Shown here one piece after another: positions 37,200 through 47,989 of a stretch of 64,000 bases of DNA. The DNA lies in assembly GCA_905220665.1 (NCBI GenBank), contig CAJNAR010000180.1:356307-420306 (forward strand), given 5' to 3'. The notes beneath the pieces were generated by a model. That model did not search any database. It had not been told where the DNA came from and was given only the letters and a program-made list of their open reading frames with translations. The DNA is from Albugo candida (taxonomy: Eukaryota; Oomycota; Peronosporomycetes; Albuginales; Albuginaceae). The number at the start of each line of letters is the position of its first letter. Position 1 is the stretch's first letter. The position numbers were made by a program, and so were the translations under genes.

Positions 37200-40100
37200 A
37201 CCGACGGGTAGCATGGAGAGTACTAAACAATAGACCCATGCGCTCATTTTGACTTTCAAATGCCACGGTCGGTATCCAGCTACAAGCCATTACCCGCGAA
37301 GGGTAAGATACCCATGGATCAATTTATCCTTGAGTTCTTACGCCTTGTTTTCCTATAGGGTTTTATTGGGGAGCTGCAGTGTGGATCATACAGTACCGGG
37401 GATGGAGGACAGTAGACCAAGAGCTCATTCAAAATCCTCAGGTGCCGCATGCGTCAGTCTACTATGGATGCAACGATTCCGAAAAATCTCCGATTCAAGG
37501 TATGTATATTGAACGCGTGTATCAATACCGACGGAATCACTTTGATAGGTAACTATGAAACAAAGTTGTGAACGTACGCCTCTTTTTTATCAGGTATTTA
37601 TCTCATTGGACGTGGAAACTAACCAGCGCAATTCATTGCGAAGGCGTTACAGGATCCAGGGAACAAGTGCTACGTGAAATTAGATTTCGTGGACAAATAT
37701 AGATCACCAATGTTTGAATAATGGTAATGGTCATGGAACAAACTGAGGACGGAAGAGCGCGTAAAGGAAGATTACGTATCGGGGGTGGAGAAACTGTTTG
37801 CGTTATACAGGACGGATGAAAGTATAGTATACACTTGAAAACACCCCAACTCTCACGGGCCAAGGAGGCAATGCGTATAACATGACTTGCACGGTAAAAA
37901 CAAGCACAAATACAGACTATATCGGAGTAACGTCACAAACGAATGCCAATGATCTCCAGCACGGTTCACCTGATAGCATCGTAGGTTGCTCTTCATGTCA
38001 ACTATTTTATACTCTAGTATACGGAACCAATAAAACAAAGTTGTTTTTGCAGTTTTTATACCATATGTTCTAATTTTTTCAGCAAAATCACGCAACTCGC
38101 TGCTATGGTAGAGGATAATCAGTGTCTCCAATGTCCTGAACGAATGTATATCGAAGCCAATGCGTACACACCGGAAGTCGACGCTTGTCAATCCGATTGT
38201 TTGTGTCTTTTGTGGCGGAAGAATCGCATTCGATCTCAGTTGTGGAATCTCAGCTTTGGGATGTGTGTCGTATCCAATGTCCTTTAAAGACCTGATGCTC
38301 AACACGAATTCAATCTTTGATTATGGAGCGTTACAATAACTAGCGATTCGAATCGATAGCAATGCGTCCAATATCTCTGTGTCTTCCTTTTGGAACCGCG
38401 TATGTACGTATTTGGATCGTCAGGCAACTCAAAACTTCGTACCAGTATCTCTGTGATGTAAAAAGAAACGATTTGTCCCGTGAAGCGATGATTCTCCCTT
38501 TGAATGAGTAAATTCTGGTCACAATTGAAGCAGTACGCACGAGTGAAATTATAGTGGCACCCGATTGGCGTCTTGTTGCCGGAATTTTTGCTGGGCTGTT
38601 GGTGCTATTAGCGAGCGTTATTGGGGTTTTGTATGTGGTTTTATGGACGCATCCAAAGCGTATAGAGTCAATGTATCGAATGTATCGAAATGGGAATGAA
38701 TCGGACAATTCAGTGGCTATGTAGTCGGCAACAGTCAGTAAAATCGTACATGAAAGATGGTCTAGCGTATTGGTGGCCGAAGGGGATGCAAACACTGAAA
38801 ATGTGGTCAAGGAAACTCTTCAAAACGGTTGTTTGGAATCAGACATTTCTTGCAGAGTAAGATGCAACGGATACAGTTGGGTAACCAACAGATCGAACGG
38901 CTCGCTGCAGTGGCTTTGGTGTCGATGAAAGTCTTTGAAAGGAATGAATGGGCTGGAAGCGATACGCCTAAGAATGCGCTCGTTTAGTGTTTGAGCGATA
39001 CTGTAGCGAGAAATCTCAATGAGAGGGAAATATATCGTGTGAGGAAGCGAGAGCTTATGGGTCGGAGGATGCAATCGACATACAGCGTGCAGAAGGGTTT
39101 GGTACGCCATGAAATGCCACGAAAAAGCTGTTGGAACGACGTTTCCGAATTCTCAATGACACAGGCTTTGATGCGATATACGCAAAGCCTATGGATATTT
39201 CGGACGAGGGTATGAATGAAGCAGGCAAAGCGTCAAGAGAGCATATGACGAATCGAACTTTCACGAAATGTTGTCGAAAGTGAGTGGAAGCAGTCGACGC
39301 GCAGTACACAAAGACACTCGGCACATTGGAACGTGTGTTTGCTTGTGTGGAGAGTATGCAACGGAGCAATTCCGAGCGAAACTCAGAGTAGAGACTGACT
39401 CTGCTGCTACGAGATCTCCTGAAAGAAGGAGAATACGAATTGGAGTGCCGATAAAGGGAATGCGAAGCGATCAAAGACGAATAAACACAAGCAAACGTCC
39501 ATTTCCAAAGAGAACAAATCACTTCAAGAAATGGAAGAACTCTTACGTCGCTGTAGCGATGCACACGAGCATGAGGCAGAGACGCAGAGGAACGAGCTAC
39601 TTGCTGAACGACAACGACAAGAGTGTGCGTTAAAGGATAGAATTGGAGTCCGAAGAGAGAAGAAGACGGTGTCTGTGCTTCCCATTGGTATTGAACACGC
39701 ACTAGTATCCTTGATGAAGGCGTTTGTAGAGAAGGAACACTTAATTGAAGCCAGTATCGAAGTAAAGGAAGCAGAAGCGTGGTTTTTGATCCGTGGAAAA
39801 CAACAACAAGAGCAACCAGCGCTTACAGCGAAAGCTCATGGAATTGCTTAGAGGAAATAGCAGAAAGCTATGGAGCCTGAACGATTGACCGCTGAGGCAT
39901 TACAGATACTTTCAGGCGAGCCTGTGGAAGAAGGTAAACAACTTAAGGCTTTGTTGAGCTCTGAGAAGCAGCGATACGAGAAGAGAGTGCAGGAGCGCGT
40001 GGAACAAAGACGGGAAGAAAACTATCTCAAGTAGCAAGTACCATCTAAAACGGTCTCCTTCCGTGGAACGAAGAGACTTTTGTGTCAGCGGACGCGAGTG

Positions 40101-41469
40101 TGGTGATACGAATTGATAACGCCAAAGAAGCAGAAGCTAGAGAAGCTTTTGAAGTCCATATAGCCCCTTCATTGTCGACGCGATGGAAGTCGAATTGCTA
40201 CGCGCAATGAAAGTCGAACGAGTTGTAAATATGTACGTGGAGAAACAAAGTGAGCTCAAACGGATTCATTACGTCGATCTGATGACATAATGGAAGAGTC
40301 TGGAAGCTCAGATCAACGCCAAGGAGCAGAGATAACTGAAGGATCTCGACAGTAAACGTGAAAAGAAATTGATTGCATGAAGCCGTTCAACGATCACTGA
40401 GGAAGACAACAATGTGTATACGCACACAGTGGAAGCCAACGATCTGCTATTGAGCTTCCAAGCGGCCAAAGAATCGATTGATGCGATGTAATGGAAGTGC
40501 ATTCCCTTTTCTAAAGTCGATGAGGCGATACGAACGGAGCCTTCATGGCAACGAATAGAGTCGTACATCTGCACACAAGTGCCTTTGAGCGATGGGTATC
40601 TTTTCCAAAAAAACTGTTGGTAGAGCTGGCAATTGAATTGTATATCGATTCTTTCATCAGTCGGAAGCAGCTGCGATGTACACAAAGCAGAGAGCTGAGA
40701 AGAAGAACGCCCATCAGAGGATTTTGGAGCATCCAACAGAAAAACAGCCAAAGAGAGAAGACGATTTTTGAGTCAAAGAAAAGCGTTCGAAATGGAAGCA
40801 ATACTGTGCGACATCGGTACGTTTTTTCATGAAAAATGAAACGAATGAAGGCTCAAATGGATGAGAAAATGGAACAGGCACACGGAATTGAGATCGCACA
40901 AATGAGAGAGCGACACCAAAGGGAAGTAGATTTCCTGAGAAATTATTTTAAAAAAAAGAAAAATCAAATGGAAGAGAACGAGTAGCGATGCGTGTCAGAT
41001 GTCTGAGGCGTGCGACGCGAAGAGTTTTGCTGTGGAAATTGAGACATTACGTTTAAAAGCTCAAATAGAGGTCAAAGCATCGGGAATAGCTTTTGAGCAG
41101 ACAGCGTCCGATTGCATGAATCGCTGCAAACAGAGTCGGAAGCGTTTGAAAGCGTTTGGGAGAAATCGATAAACAACTCTGCAGAAAAAGAATCACAACG
41201 GAAAATGATGCGTGAAAGGTTGTGTGAATGCCAACCGCTTCGTCTCACTTAACTTGAGAATCGACAGGAAGAGGCAATACAAGCACTTTGAAAAGCTTTC
41301 ACAGAGTAAGAGAGTTTACTGCGAATCGAAACGACTGACCAACTTTGAGAGACAACGTATGAACATGGCAACAAATCTACTCAAATGCCTCCAGCGCTTC
41401 TTCAAAGAGTACCAAGTTCAGTCCACAAAGAGATCGCAAAAGTGTGCAATCACCACACTATTCATGTAA
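37200..41469 (+). pseudogene. Membrane protein with cysteine-rich ectodomain and coiled-coil tail, decayed
   Basis: Across many frame changes the plus strand gives coherent protein. An ectodomain part reads VDQELIQNPQVPHASVYYGC and NQCLQCPERMYIEANAYTPE (38118 onward). A single transmembrane helix, LVAGIFAGLLVLLASVIGVL, spans about 38572-38643 and is followed by basic THPKRIESMYRMYRNGN. Then come about 2.8 kb of charged heptad-like sequence, for example MQRIQLGNQQIERLAAVAL, HEAETQRNELLAERQRQEC (39570) and KAQMDEKMEQAHGIEIAQMR (40850). The layout is a type I single-pass receptor-like protein with a long cytoplasmic coiled coil. The family is not identified. LINE copy 2 lies just upstream. Confidence 0.55.
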
Positions 41470-41749
41470 AATGCATTTAAAACAGCTCCTTTTTGATTCC
41501 AACAGATGTCTCCAATGGATCGCATCAGATCAAAGCATCTGTCAAATACTTTCGCTGAACGTCAAAAGTATGACCGGAGTCCTCACTTCGCAGACGCTCT
41601 TTGAGGCAATTACGTTGGAAAATTCCATCAATCTATTTTATAGTCAGCAAGAACGTATGGTCCATGTGTCATCAGCTTTTGTGGAGAATTCCGACATCGG
41701 GCAGAGTATCGTATTGCTTCTTCTTGGCCTTTGTCGATGAAATCGAAGA

Positions 41750-42957
41750 TCGATGAAATCACGGAACCGCAATTCATTTCCCACTATTTTGAGCTCTTGA
41801 TTCAAGACCAATACTTGCTCGATCGCCGCTCCATTGCAGTCGTACTCGATCACAATAAAGCCTCGTGATTCGTCGACCGAATGGAAGTCTCGAGCTGAGG
41901 AAATACAAAGCCGTTCATTGAGTTTGGAATATATCGACGAGCATTGAGAAAGCAATCCAAAGTGTTGTGTCATTACCCCTTTCACTATCCGAATTTCGAC
42001 TCTATTCCTCGCCGGCCATTCTTAAAGTGTTTTGAATCTTTTCAAGCTACTCTCTCTCATGTTGGGCTTTCTTGCAATGTCTTTGGCCCGTATAACGACC
42101 TCTTGTGCTTCCTCTGGTCGCCCAGATTTCCAAAGAAATGGCCATAGTTGGACACGAGCCCGGAGATTTTTGATCCAAGCTTGAGGTCGTTTTGAAGAGA
42201 GATCGATACAGCTGGAATGCTTGACGATAAATTTTTTTAAACCGCCGTAAATTCGTTTCTACGCATACATTGCGTTCAGACAATTGCTATCACAACGCAC
42301 GACTCACAACTTCTCAAAGCACTGTGCGATTCGGGCCATTGCCACGACTTTGTTTTTCATTTTCTCATTTCAATCGCTCAAAAGCAATCGATTGCAGAGC
42401 TTTGAGGTGGTGACGTATAGCCGCATACCGATTTCCAAGCGTTTCGTATTGTACGGAGACAACAAATGACCCGGAAAATAAATGACGATCGAAAAGTTGT
42501 TGAAGCTCTTTTTAAGGTGGGAGAAGAGATCTCAACTTGCGGGTTCTTTCGAGAGCCCTTGCAGGCAGTCATGAATCGCTTTCTGACACTCATCGCGATC
42601 GGCGAATTCTTTAGCATGCGAGAAAAGCTTTTGGACGCGTATTACGGACTAATTTTGTTGCTTCCGATCGGAAAGCTTAGCGATAAAGTTGGTGGTCTTT
42701 GGCGTTTCATGAGGACTATCTTGTAGATGTAAACGCCGGTAATTGCGCATAATAGGAACAGTGATATAAAAATAATTCCTCCTTTGATCCACGATTTTAA
42801 ATCTTTCTGAAAGTACTCGCGGAATCGAAATCGGTTAAAAAGATTTTGCTAGATACGCTCTCGTATTTTTGATCGATAACGCACGTTCGTGCGGTGTTAT
42901 GGCGACGTCATTTCGATGCAAAAGCGCGAATCGGCTCGCATTTATACGCGGTCTCAT
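41750..42957 (-). pseudogene. Membrane-anchored TPR-like protein, decayed
   Basis: From ATG at 42957 (MRPRINASRFALLHR) a short basic N-terminus leads, after a frame change, to a hydrophobic helix, GGIIFISLFLLCAITGVYIY, near 42790-42728. Downstream are TPR-like helices: FSHAKEFADRDECQKAIHDC, NKVVAMARIAQCFEKL, and WPFLWKSGRPEEAQEVVIRA near 42110. The order is N-terminal anchor then helical repeats. The start lies 84 bases from the 3' end of the mutase relic on the same strand. The TPR assignment rests on residue pattern only. Confidence 0.45.
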
Positions 42958-44403
42958 TTTTTTCCGCGATCGATTATATGATGTGACAGCATTAAGTGTT
43001 GACTAAGTGTATGGTGTCCACAATTTTATAACATCATAACTCACGATATATCGAGTCGCGGAGGTTTTTGAAGACCATTTTCGGCTGGGTGGAGCATATC
43101 CTCAATGCTTTCCTCCATTAGCCCAAAAAAAACAGTTTGTTTTTTCAACTTGGAGTGGCACTCATGAGGTTTTCCAGCTATCTACACATAGAATTTGACC
43201 TGTGGTTCCGTTCGACTTGTTCGCAATGTCACTATACATCCATTTGTGAAGAAAAACGTAAACATTTACGTGGTTGGAGTCGAAGGGAATACTGCACGGC
43301 CATCTTGATAAGAAGTATCGATCCCTCTTGTCATATCGCGAACGGACTGGATGCAGAACCTCCCACATGTTTTCATGTAGTGTCCATCGTTTTGAACCGT
43401 TCAAAAATCGTTCCTACTTGGATGGGGCCATCGCATAGAATGTAATGATTGTACGATATGAAGTGACCATATTCATGGTACAACTCCTTCAAGAACTCTC
43501 TGATAGTTTTACCCCGTTTTACAGTTGCACAGCCATTTCTGCAAACAAAACAGCCGCACTGATGCCTTCTTTGTCTTTTACAAGATCGCCCACGCAGAAT
43601 CCAATAGCCTCTTCAGAGGAGAACAGAACGGTATGGCCACTCTGCATCAATTGATCCACTTAATCTCAATCTATTTAAAGCCTGGCACCGTCTCTTCGAG
43701 CTGAGCAGAGTGTGAGGAAGCAGCTTCCTGAAGCATCTTGGATGAGACCGTAAAAAAAGAAGCAACAAAATAAAGTTTCGATCGATCAGTTCCGGAATTT
43801 CGTTAGAAATGTTGCATCAATTCCCAATGGCCAAGAAGTAGTTTAGTTTTCTCGTGAAAATGATCCACTCGAGCGTTTTTCTATCGCACTCTGGTAATGC
43901 CAATTCATCGGTATCTGGGATCGTTTTTCAAAATGACACTAGCTGCAATGTCACCGGCAGTCTCCAAGGGGAGAAATAGTGATTCTTTGCCTTCTTCTGG
44001 ATTCGGAGAGTCTTAAATCGGAAAATAGGGATGTGGGAGGACTTGAGCGTGCACTAGAGCAGGTGAAAACCTGAAAAAGCCCGAGCCATAGAAGGATGAC
44101 TCACACCATGCATAGGATTGTATACAAACATCAATTTGGTGGATGCGTTATCAGCAGGAAATCGACACAAAATCTCTTCCATTTGAGTGAAATATCGGAC
44201 CTTCATCTCGTTTAATAGGAACTCGACCGATGATGAAGTGGCCTCATAAATCGATGATCTCACAAAATAATCCGAGTATTAGAGCCACGGCGCTAAATTC
44301 TCCTCATTGTATAGTGCACGACACCTATAACCGACACCCCCATATTTTTGCGGCCAAATTTCCAAAAATCTATTTCATGCAGAGTATACTTCTAACGTGG
44401 CAA

Positions 44404-44486
44404 AAACCTGTTTTGTGAACCAATCACGTGAGAAAAACCTGTTTTGTGAACCAATCACGTGAGGAATACCTGTTTTGTGAACCAAT
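44404..44486 (+). repeat. Three tandem copies of a roughly 31-base unit in the left subterminal region
   Basis: The unit AACCTGTTTTGTGAACCAAT recurs three times, twice followed by CACGTGAG. It lies 90-170 bases inside the left end of copy B. Similar subterminal repeats bind transposase in some DNA transposons; that role is only an inference here. Confidence 0.8.
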
Positions 44487-44621
44487 CGGAATCCGAAATT
44501 AGTATGTTACGCGAAACTATAGGCTGGACACCTATGTAGATATATATTTAGACTAAATACAGTAGATACATAACCAACACCCTCAAACATTCTAAACAGC
44601 AAAAAACATTCGCTAGGCAAC

Positions 44622-46740
44622 ATGGTACAACTATCAAAGCGCAAAAAACACCTGCAGAATGCCAGAAACGCAGAAAAAAATCATCAGAGTTGACCACCAT
44701 TTTCACAGGATCCTGACAGTGGAAACAATATAGATGGTAGTGACCTGGAGAATGAAATTTTTGGAAAGGAACCAACAAGTGACAAGAAGAGGAGAAGACT
44801 GAAGGTGCAGTTGAACAGTTGCAGGCGGCGATGTCACCAGCTCATATTGCTCCACTACCAGCCACCAACCGCCCATTTCGTTATGGTGGTGATTCAGCAC
44901 GGAAACGACGACGGCACAAACAGAATCAACGCAAGGCAGAAGAAGGTTCACGAAAGCTGACCAGCTATTTCATGTGGCAAGAGCCTGTGATAGCATGAGT
45001 TTCTTCTGACGAAGATTCCGAAACTGACGATATTGAAGATAGCCTCTGGGAAGAGGGGAGCCTTGACAGTGCAATAGAAGAATTGGCAAAGATTGTCAAG
45101 ATTGTCAAAATTGACAAAGCAAAGCAGCTGAATGGGGCAGAGCAGGTACGAGTGCAAGCTTTGAGTTTGTATCTGCGTCTTTACAAAAATGGGAGGAGTC
45201 GCACGAGCGCAAGCGACTTTGTCACCACAGCCATAGGAAAGGGCCCATACTTTTCACGTGCTTTACGCACATGGGCACGTGCATTTCTAAAGGACCACAA
45301 GCTTTCAATGTCCCGACAAGGAAAACACGCAAAGAGTTGGTCGTTTATATGGGATGAGGACATTGTGGGGCAATTACAGACCTATTTGCGCAAAAATAAA
45401 TTCGCAGTTGACATCACCAACCTTACAATTCACATTAATGATGTCATTCTCCATTCCCTCGGTTATGCACCACCACCACCAATATTATCCCGAACTGCTA
45501 TACGATGGGTGAAAGAAATGAATCTTGGCTTTCGAGTGGTCCGCAAAGGTCTCTAGATTGATGGACATGAGCGTGCTGATGTTGTGGCATACCGAAAAAT
45601 GAGTTTCTTGCACTAATGGAGGCATATGACCCTAGGTTTCCAGTTCTTTCTGGTGAAAATATGGAAGTTATGGCGTGGCCTGCAGATGGTGTGGAACCAT
45701 TGATACTTGTTACGCATGATGAGAGCGTTTTTTTCAGCAAATGATGGTCAAAGAAAACTCTGGCTGCCGGAGGGAGAGCAGCCATTGCGAAAAAAAGGAC
45801 AAGGACGTTCCCTTCACGTTAGCGAATTTTAGACTGATGTTTGCGGGCGCTTGGCGCTCGATGAAGCAAAGCAGCTTGAGTATCCTGATGTACCAAAAGA
45901 GTCCTGTGTTTACATGAAGCCTGGTAAGAATAGCGATGGCTGGTGGACAGCAGAGCATCTGAATGTACAAGTCCGTGACAAAGCTATTCCAATCTTCAAT
46001 GCTCAATTTCCTGGTGCTCAAGCTTTATTTGCCTTCGACAATGCAACCAGTCATGCTGCTTTTGCTGGTGATGCACTTGTTGCAAAGAGAATGAACCTTG
46101 GCCCTGGTGGAAAGCAAACAAAAATGAGTTATGATTTACATAAATCATCCCCGTAGTTACTGTAAACAATCAATTAATCTGTGCTTTCTCAAGGCCAACG
46201 ACTTATGGAGACAATGTGCCTCAGAGCATGGTTTATTCAGACGATTATGAGAATGAGGAACTACGTGGTAAACCAAAGGGAATCAAGGCTGTTTTAAGCG
46301 AACGTGGTCTTTGGCAACCTGGCTTATGTTTGGTTTGCCCAAGTGATGTCAGATGCTCTGATACTATTTCGTGCTGCGCTCGCACTGTCATGTCCCGACA
46401 GCCAGATTTTGTGGCCCAGCGTGGATTACTTGAGGAGGTGATTACAGCAGCTGGGCGTAAAATTATATTTTACCCCAAATTTCATTGCGAGTTGAACTAA
46501 ATTGAGAACTTTTGGGGCGCCGCAAAGCAGTACACACGGAAGCACTGCAATTACTCCTGGGCTGGCTTGAAAGAAACTGTCCCCTCTGCCATGTCCTCAA
46601 TCAGCTTGACAACAATTCACCGATTTGCATGCAAGACACAACGGTACATGGATGTCTACCGTAAAATCTCAGTGGAAAAGCTGCCGAACATGCAGTGAAG
46701 AAGTACCGTTCACACCGTCGCATTCCAGCCTCTGTTCTTA
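44622..46740 (+). pseudogene. DDE transposase of copy B, broken
   Basis: It starts at ATG 44622 with MVQLSKRKKHLQNARNAEKN, like copy A's KRQRKHL start. The open stretch 45083-45556 includes QVRVQALSLYLRLYKNGRSR, DEDIVGQLQTYLRKNKFAVD and LSRTAIRWVKEMNLGFRVV. The triad positions are LVTHDESVFF (first Asp, about 45711), LFAFDNATSHAAF (second Asp, about 46030) and FHCELN-stop-IENFWG, where TAA at 46498-46500 sits immediately before the Ile-Glu of the catalytic motif. Other frame changes occur near 44690, 44995, 45560 and 46140. Copy B keeps the first Asp that copy A has lost. Confidence 0.87.
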
Positions 46741-46830
46741 TGAACGTTAATGCACTTCTAAACTAGATTACAGATATACACATAACCAATAAAGAAAATA
46801 TGTAAGTCTGTATCAGATTTCTAACACACT

Positions 46831-46925
46831 ATCTATTTTTAAATGGTCCTTTCTAATTGGCTAAAACAATTATCTATTTTTAGTTGGTCCTTTCTAATTG
46901 GTTAAAAAAGTATTTATTTTTAGAT
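46831..46925 (+). repeat. Tandem repeats in the right subterminal region of copy B
   Basis: Two good copies and one partial copy of a unit containing TGGTCCTTTCTAATTGG and ATTTATTTTTA-like flanks lie about 230-325 bases inside the right end. The unit differs from the left-side repeat. Confidence 0.7.
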
Positions 46926-47989
46926 GTCCGGCCAAATTTCCAAAGCTCCATACATAACCACAAAAATTTGCCGAACTTCAAAGGCTTCTAACTTCATCAA
47001 AAATAAATTTTGCAAAAATCCGACTCTATTGCCAGATAGCCACGGCAATGTGATTTTAAGGTATAGAGAGATATTTTTGTTTAAGTGGGTAATTGAGTGT
47101 CCCAAAAAATTCTCGCGCACCGGGTGGAGGTGCTGGTTATAGGTGCCGTGCACTGTACGCTTTGATAGAGTGTCCTGAGGCGATATGATTTGACATCCAT
47201 TCTGCCCATACATGTAGTCATTGTCGTTCTTTGAATTATGCATGCAGTTATCATGACACCAGCCGCGCAGCGTTTCTTCTCGATTAAGTACGGAAACAGT
47301 GGAACTGGAATGAATTCGTGATAAGAAACACTTTACAGGCAAAGGAAAGCGCCACAGTGGCTGGTCGGCTCTGCAAAACGCTTCAAATTCAGACACTCTA
47401 CGTCGATGATCGTATACAACAGCAATTCCCATTATCTTGAAGTCAATGCTTAACGTGGCACTCAGGTATTGCATAGAACCTGAGTGGTTTGGATGATGAT
47501 AAGACCGTTCATTGCATTGATTCTCGATCCCATTAACCCTCGCAGTCCAGCGGTTCCGAATTCGAAGCGACTGCTAAACATTTTCTTTGTGATATTTTGT
47601 CTTTTGAGTCGATTAGTTTTTGTACTTTGGCTCTCGTTTCGGCATCGACGTCCCATTGGACCCATAATCTTGCAATTTTAACGTCTGTGGTTTTATTGTA
47701 TGGCTCATATTGCTAAAAGATCGAATTTTCATCGGAAGGGCACAACAGAGCAACTATTTCGACTTTATGTACAGTACAGTCAAAGAAATTGCGTCTAATC
47801 TTCCAATAAAAAGCCTGTAAGATTGCATTAAATGCATAGTCCTGCGTATTTATCTCCGCAGTTTGCATTAAATTTTGTACGTCCACTTCCTGTTTGATCG
47901 GATGGCGGCACCTCAGACGAGTTGAAACGAAACTGTTCCACTTTCTTACCGCTTTGAATACATTGAAATTTACATTTTTGTACATTTTC

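Larger units (their letters stand above)
44312..47155 (+). mobile_element. TA-target DDE transposon, copy B (inside the mutase relic)
   Basis: The left end TAGTGCACGACACCTATAA (44312) and right end TTATAGGTGCCGTGCACTG (to 47155) are inverted, flanked by TA at 44310-44311 and 47156-47157. It is 2844 bp, somewhat longer than copy A. As in copy A, the left terminal base is T where perfect symmetry would require C. Internal tandem repeats lie near both ends. Confidence 0.93.
43041..47705 (-). pseudogene. Phosphoglucomutase/phosphopentomutase (PGM2-type) pseudogene, split by a transposon
   Basis: The enzyme family transfers phosphate between C1 and C6 (or C5) of sugar phosphates through an active-site phosphoserine. 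The N-terminal half (47705-47158) reads TDVKIARLWVQWDVDAETRA, SRFEFGTAGLRGLMGSRINA and MNGLIIIQTTQV. The catalytic loop, normally TASHNPKNDNGYK, reads T-A-(2-base codon)-H-N-S-K-N-D (about 47225-47265), so the serine codon has lost a base. The rest (44311-43041) contains VYNPMHGVSHPSMARAF, a metal-loop segment with a one-base insertion (NDP/DTDE), TVSSKMLQEA, EEAIGFCVGDLVKDKEGISA and TLRTSRTEPQVKFYV, where Gly of RTSGTEP is Arg. It ends at TGA 43041. The exon start may follow a TTTTAG acceptor at about 47705. Confidence 0.88.

Noticed and set aside
39055..39702. Minus-strand open frame of 215 codons
   Set aside because: It is the mirror of a charged coiled-coil relic on the plus strand; Ser/Leu/Arg-rich composition is what antisense of Glu/Lys/Arg-rich sequence yields.
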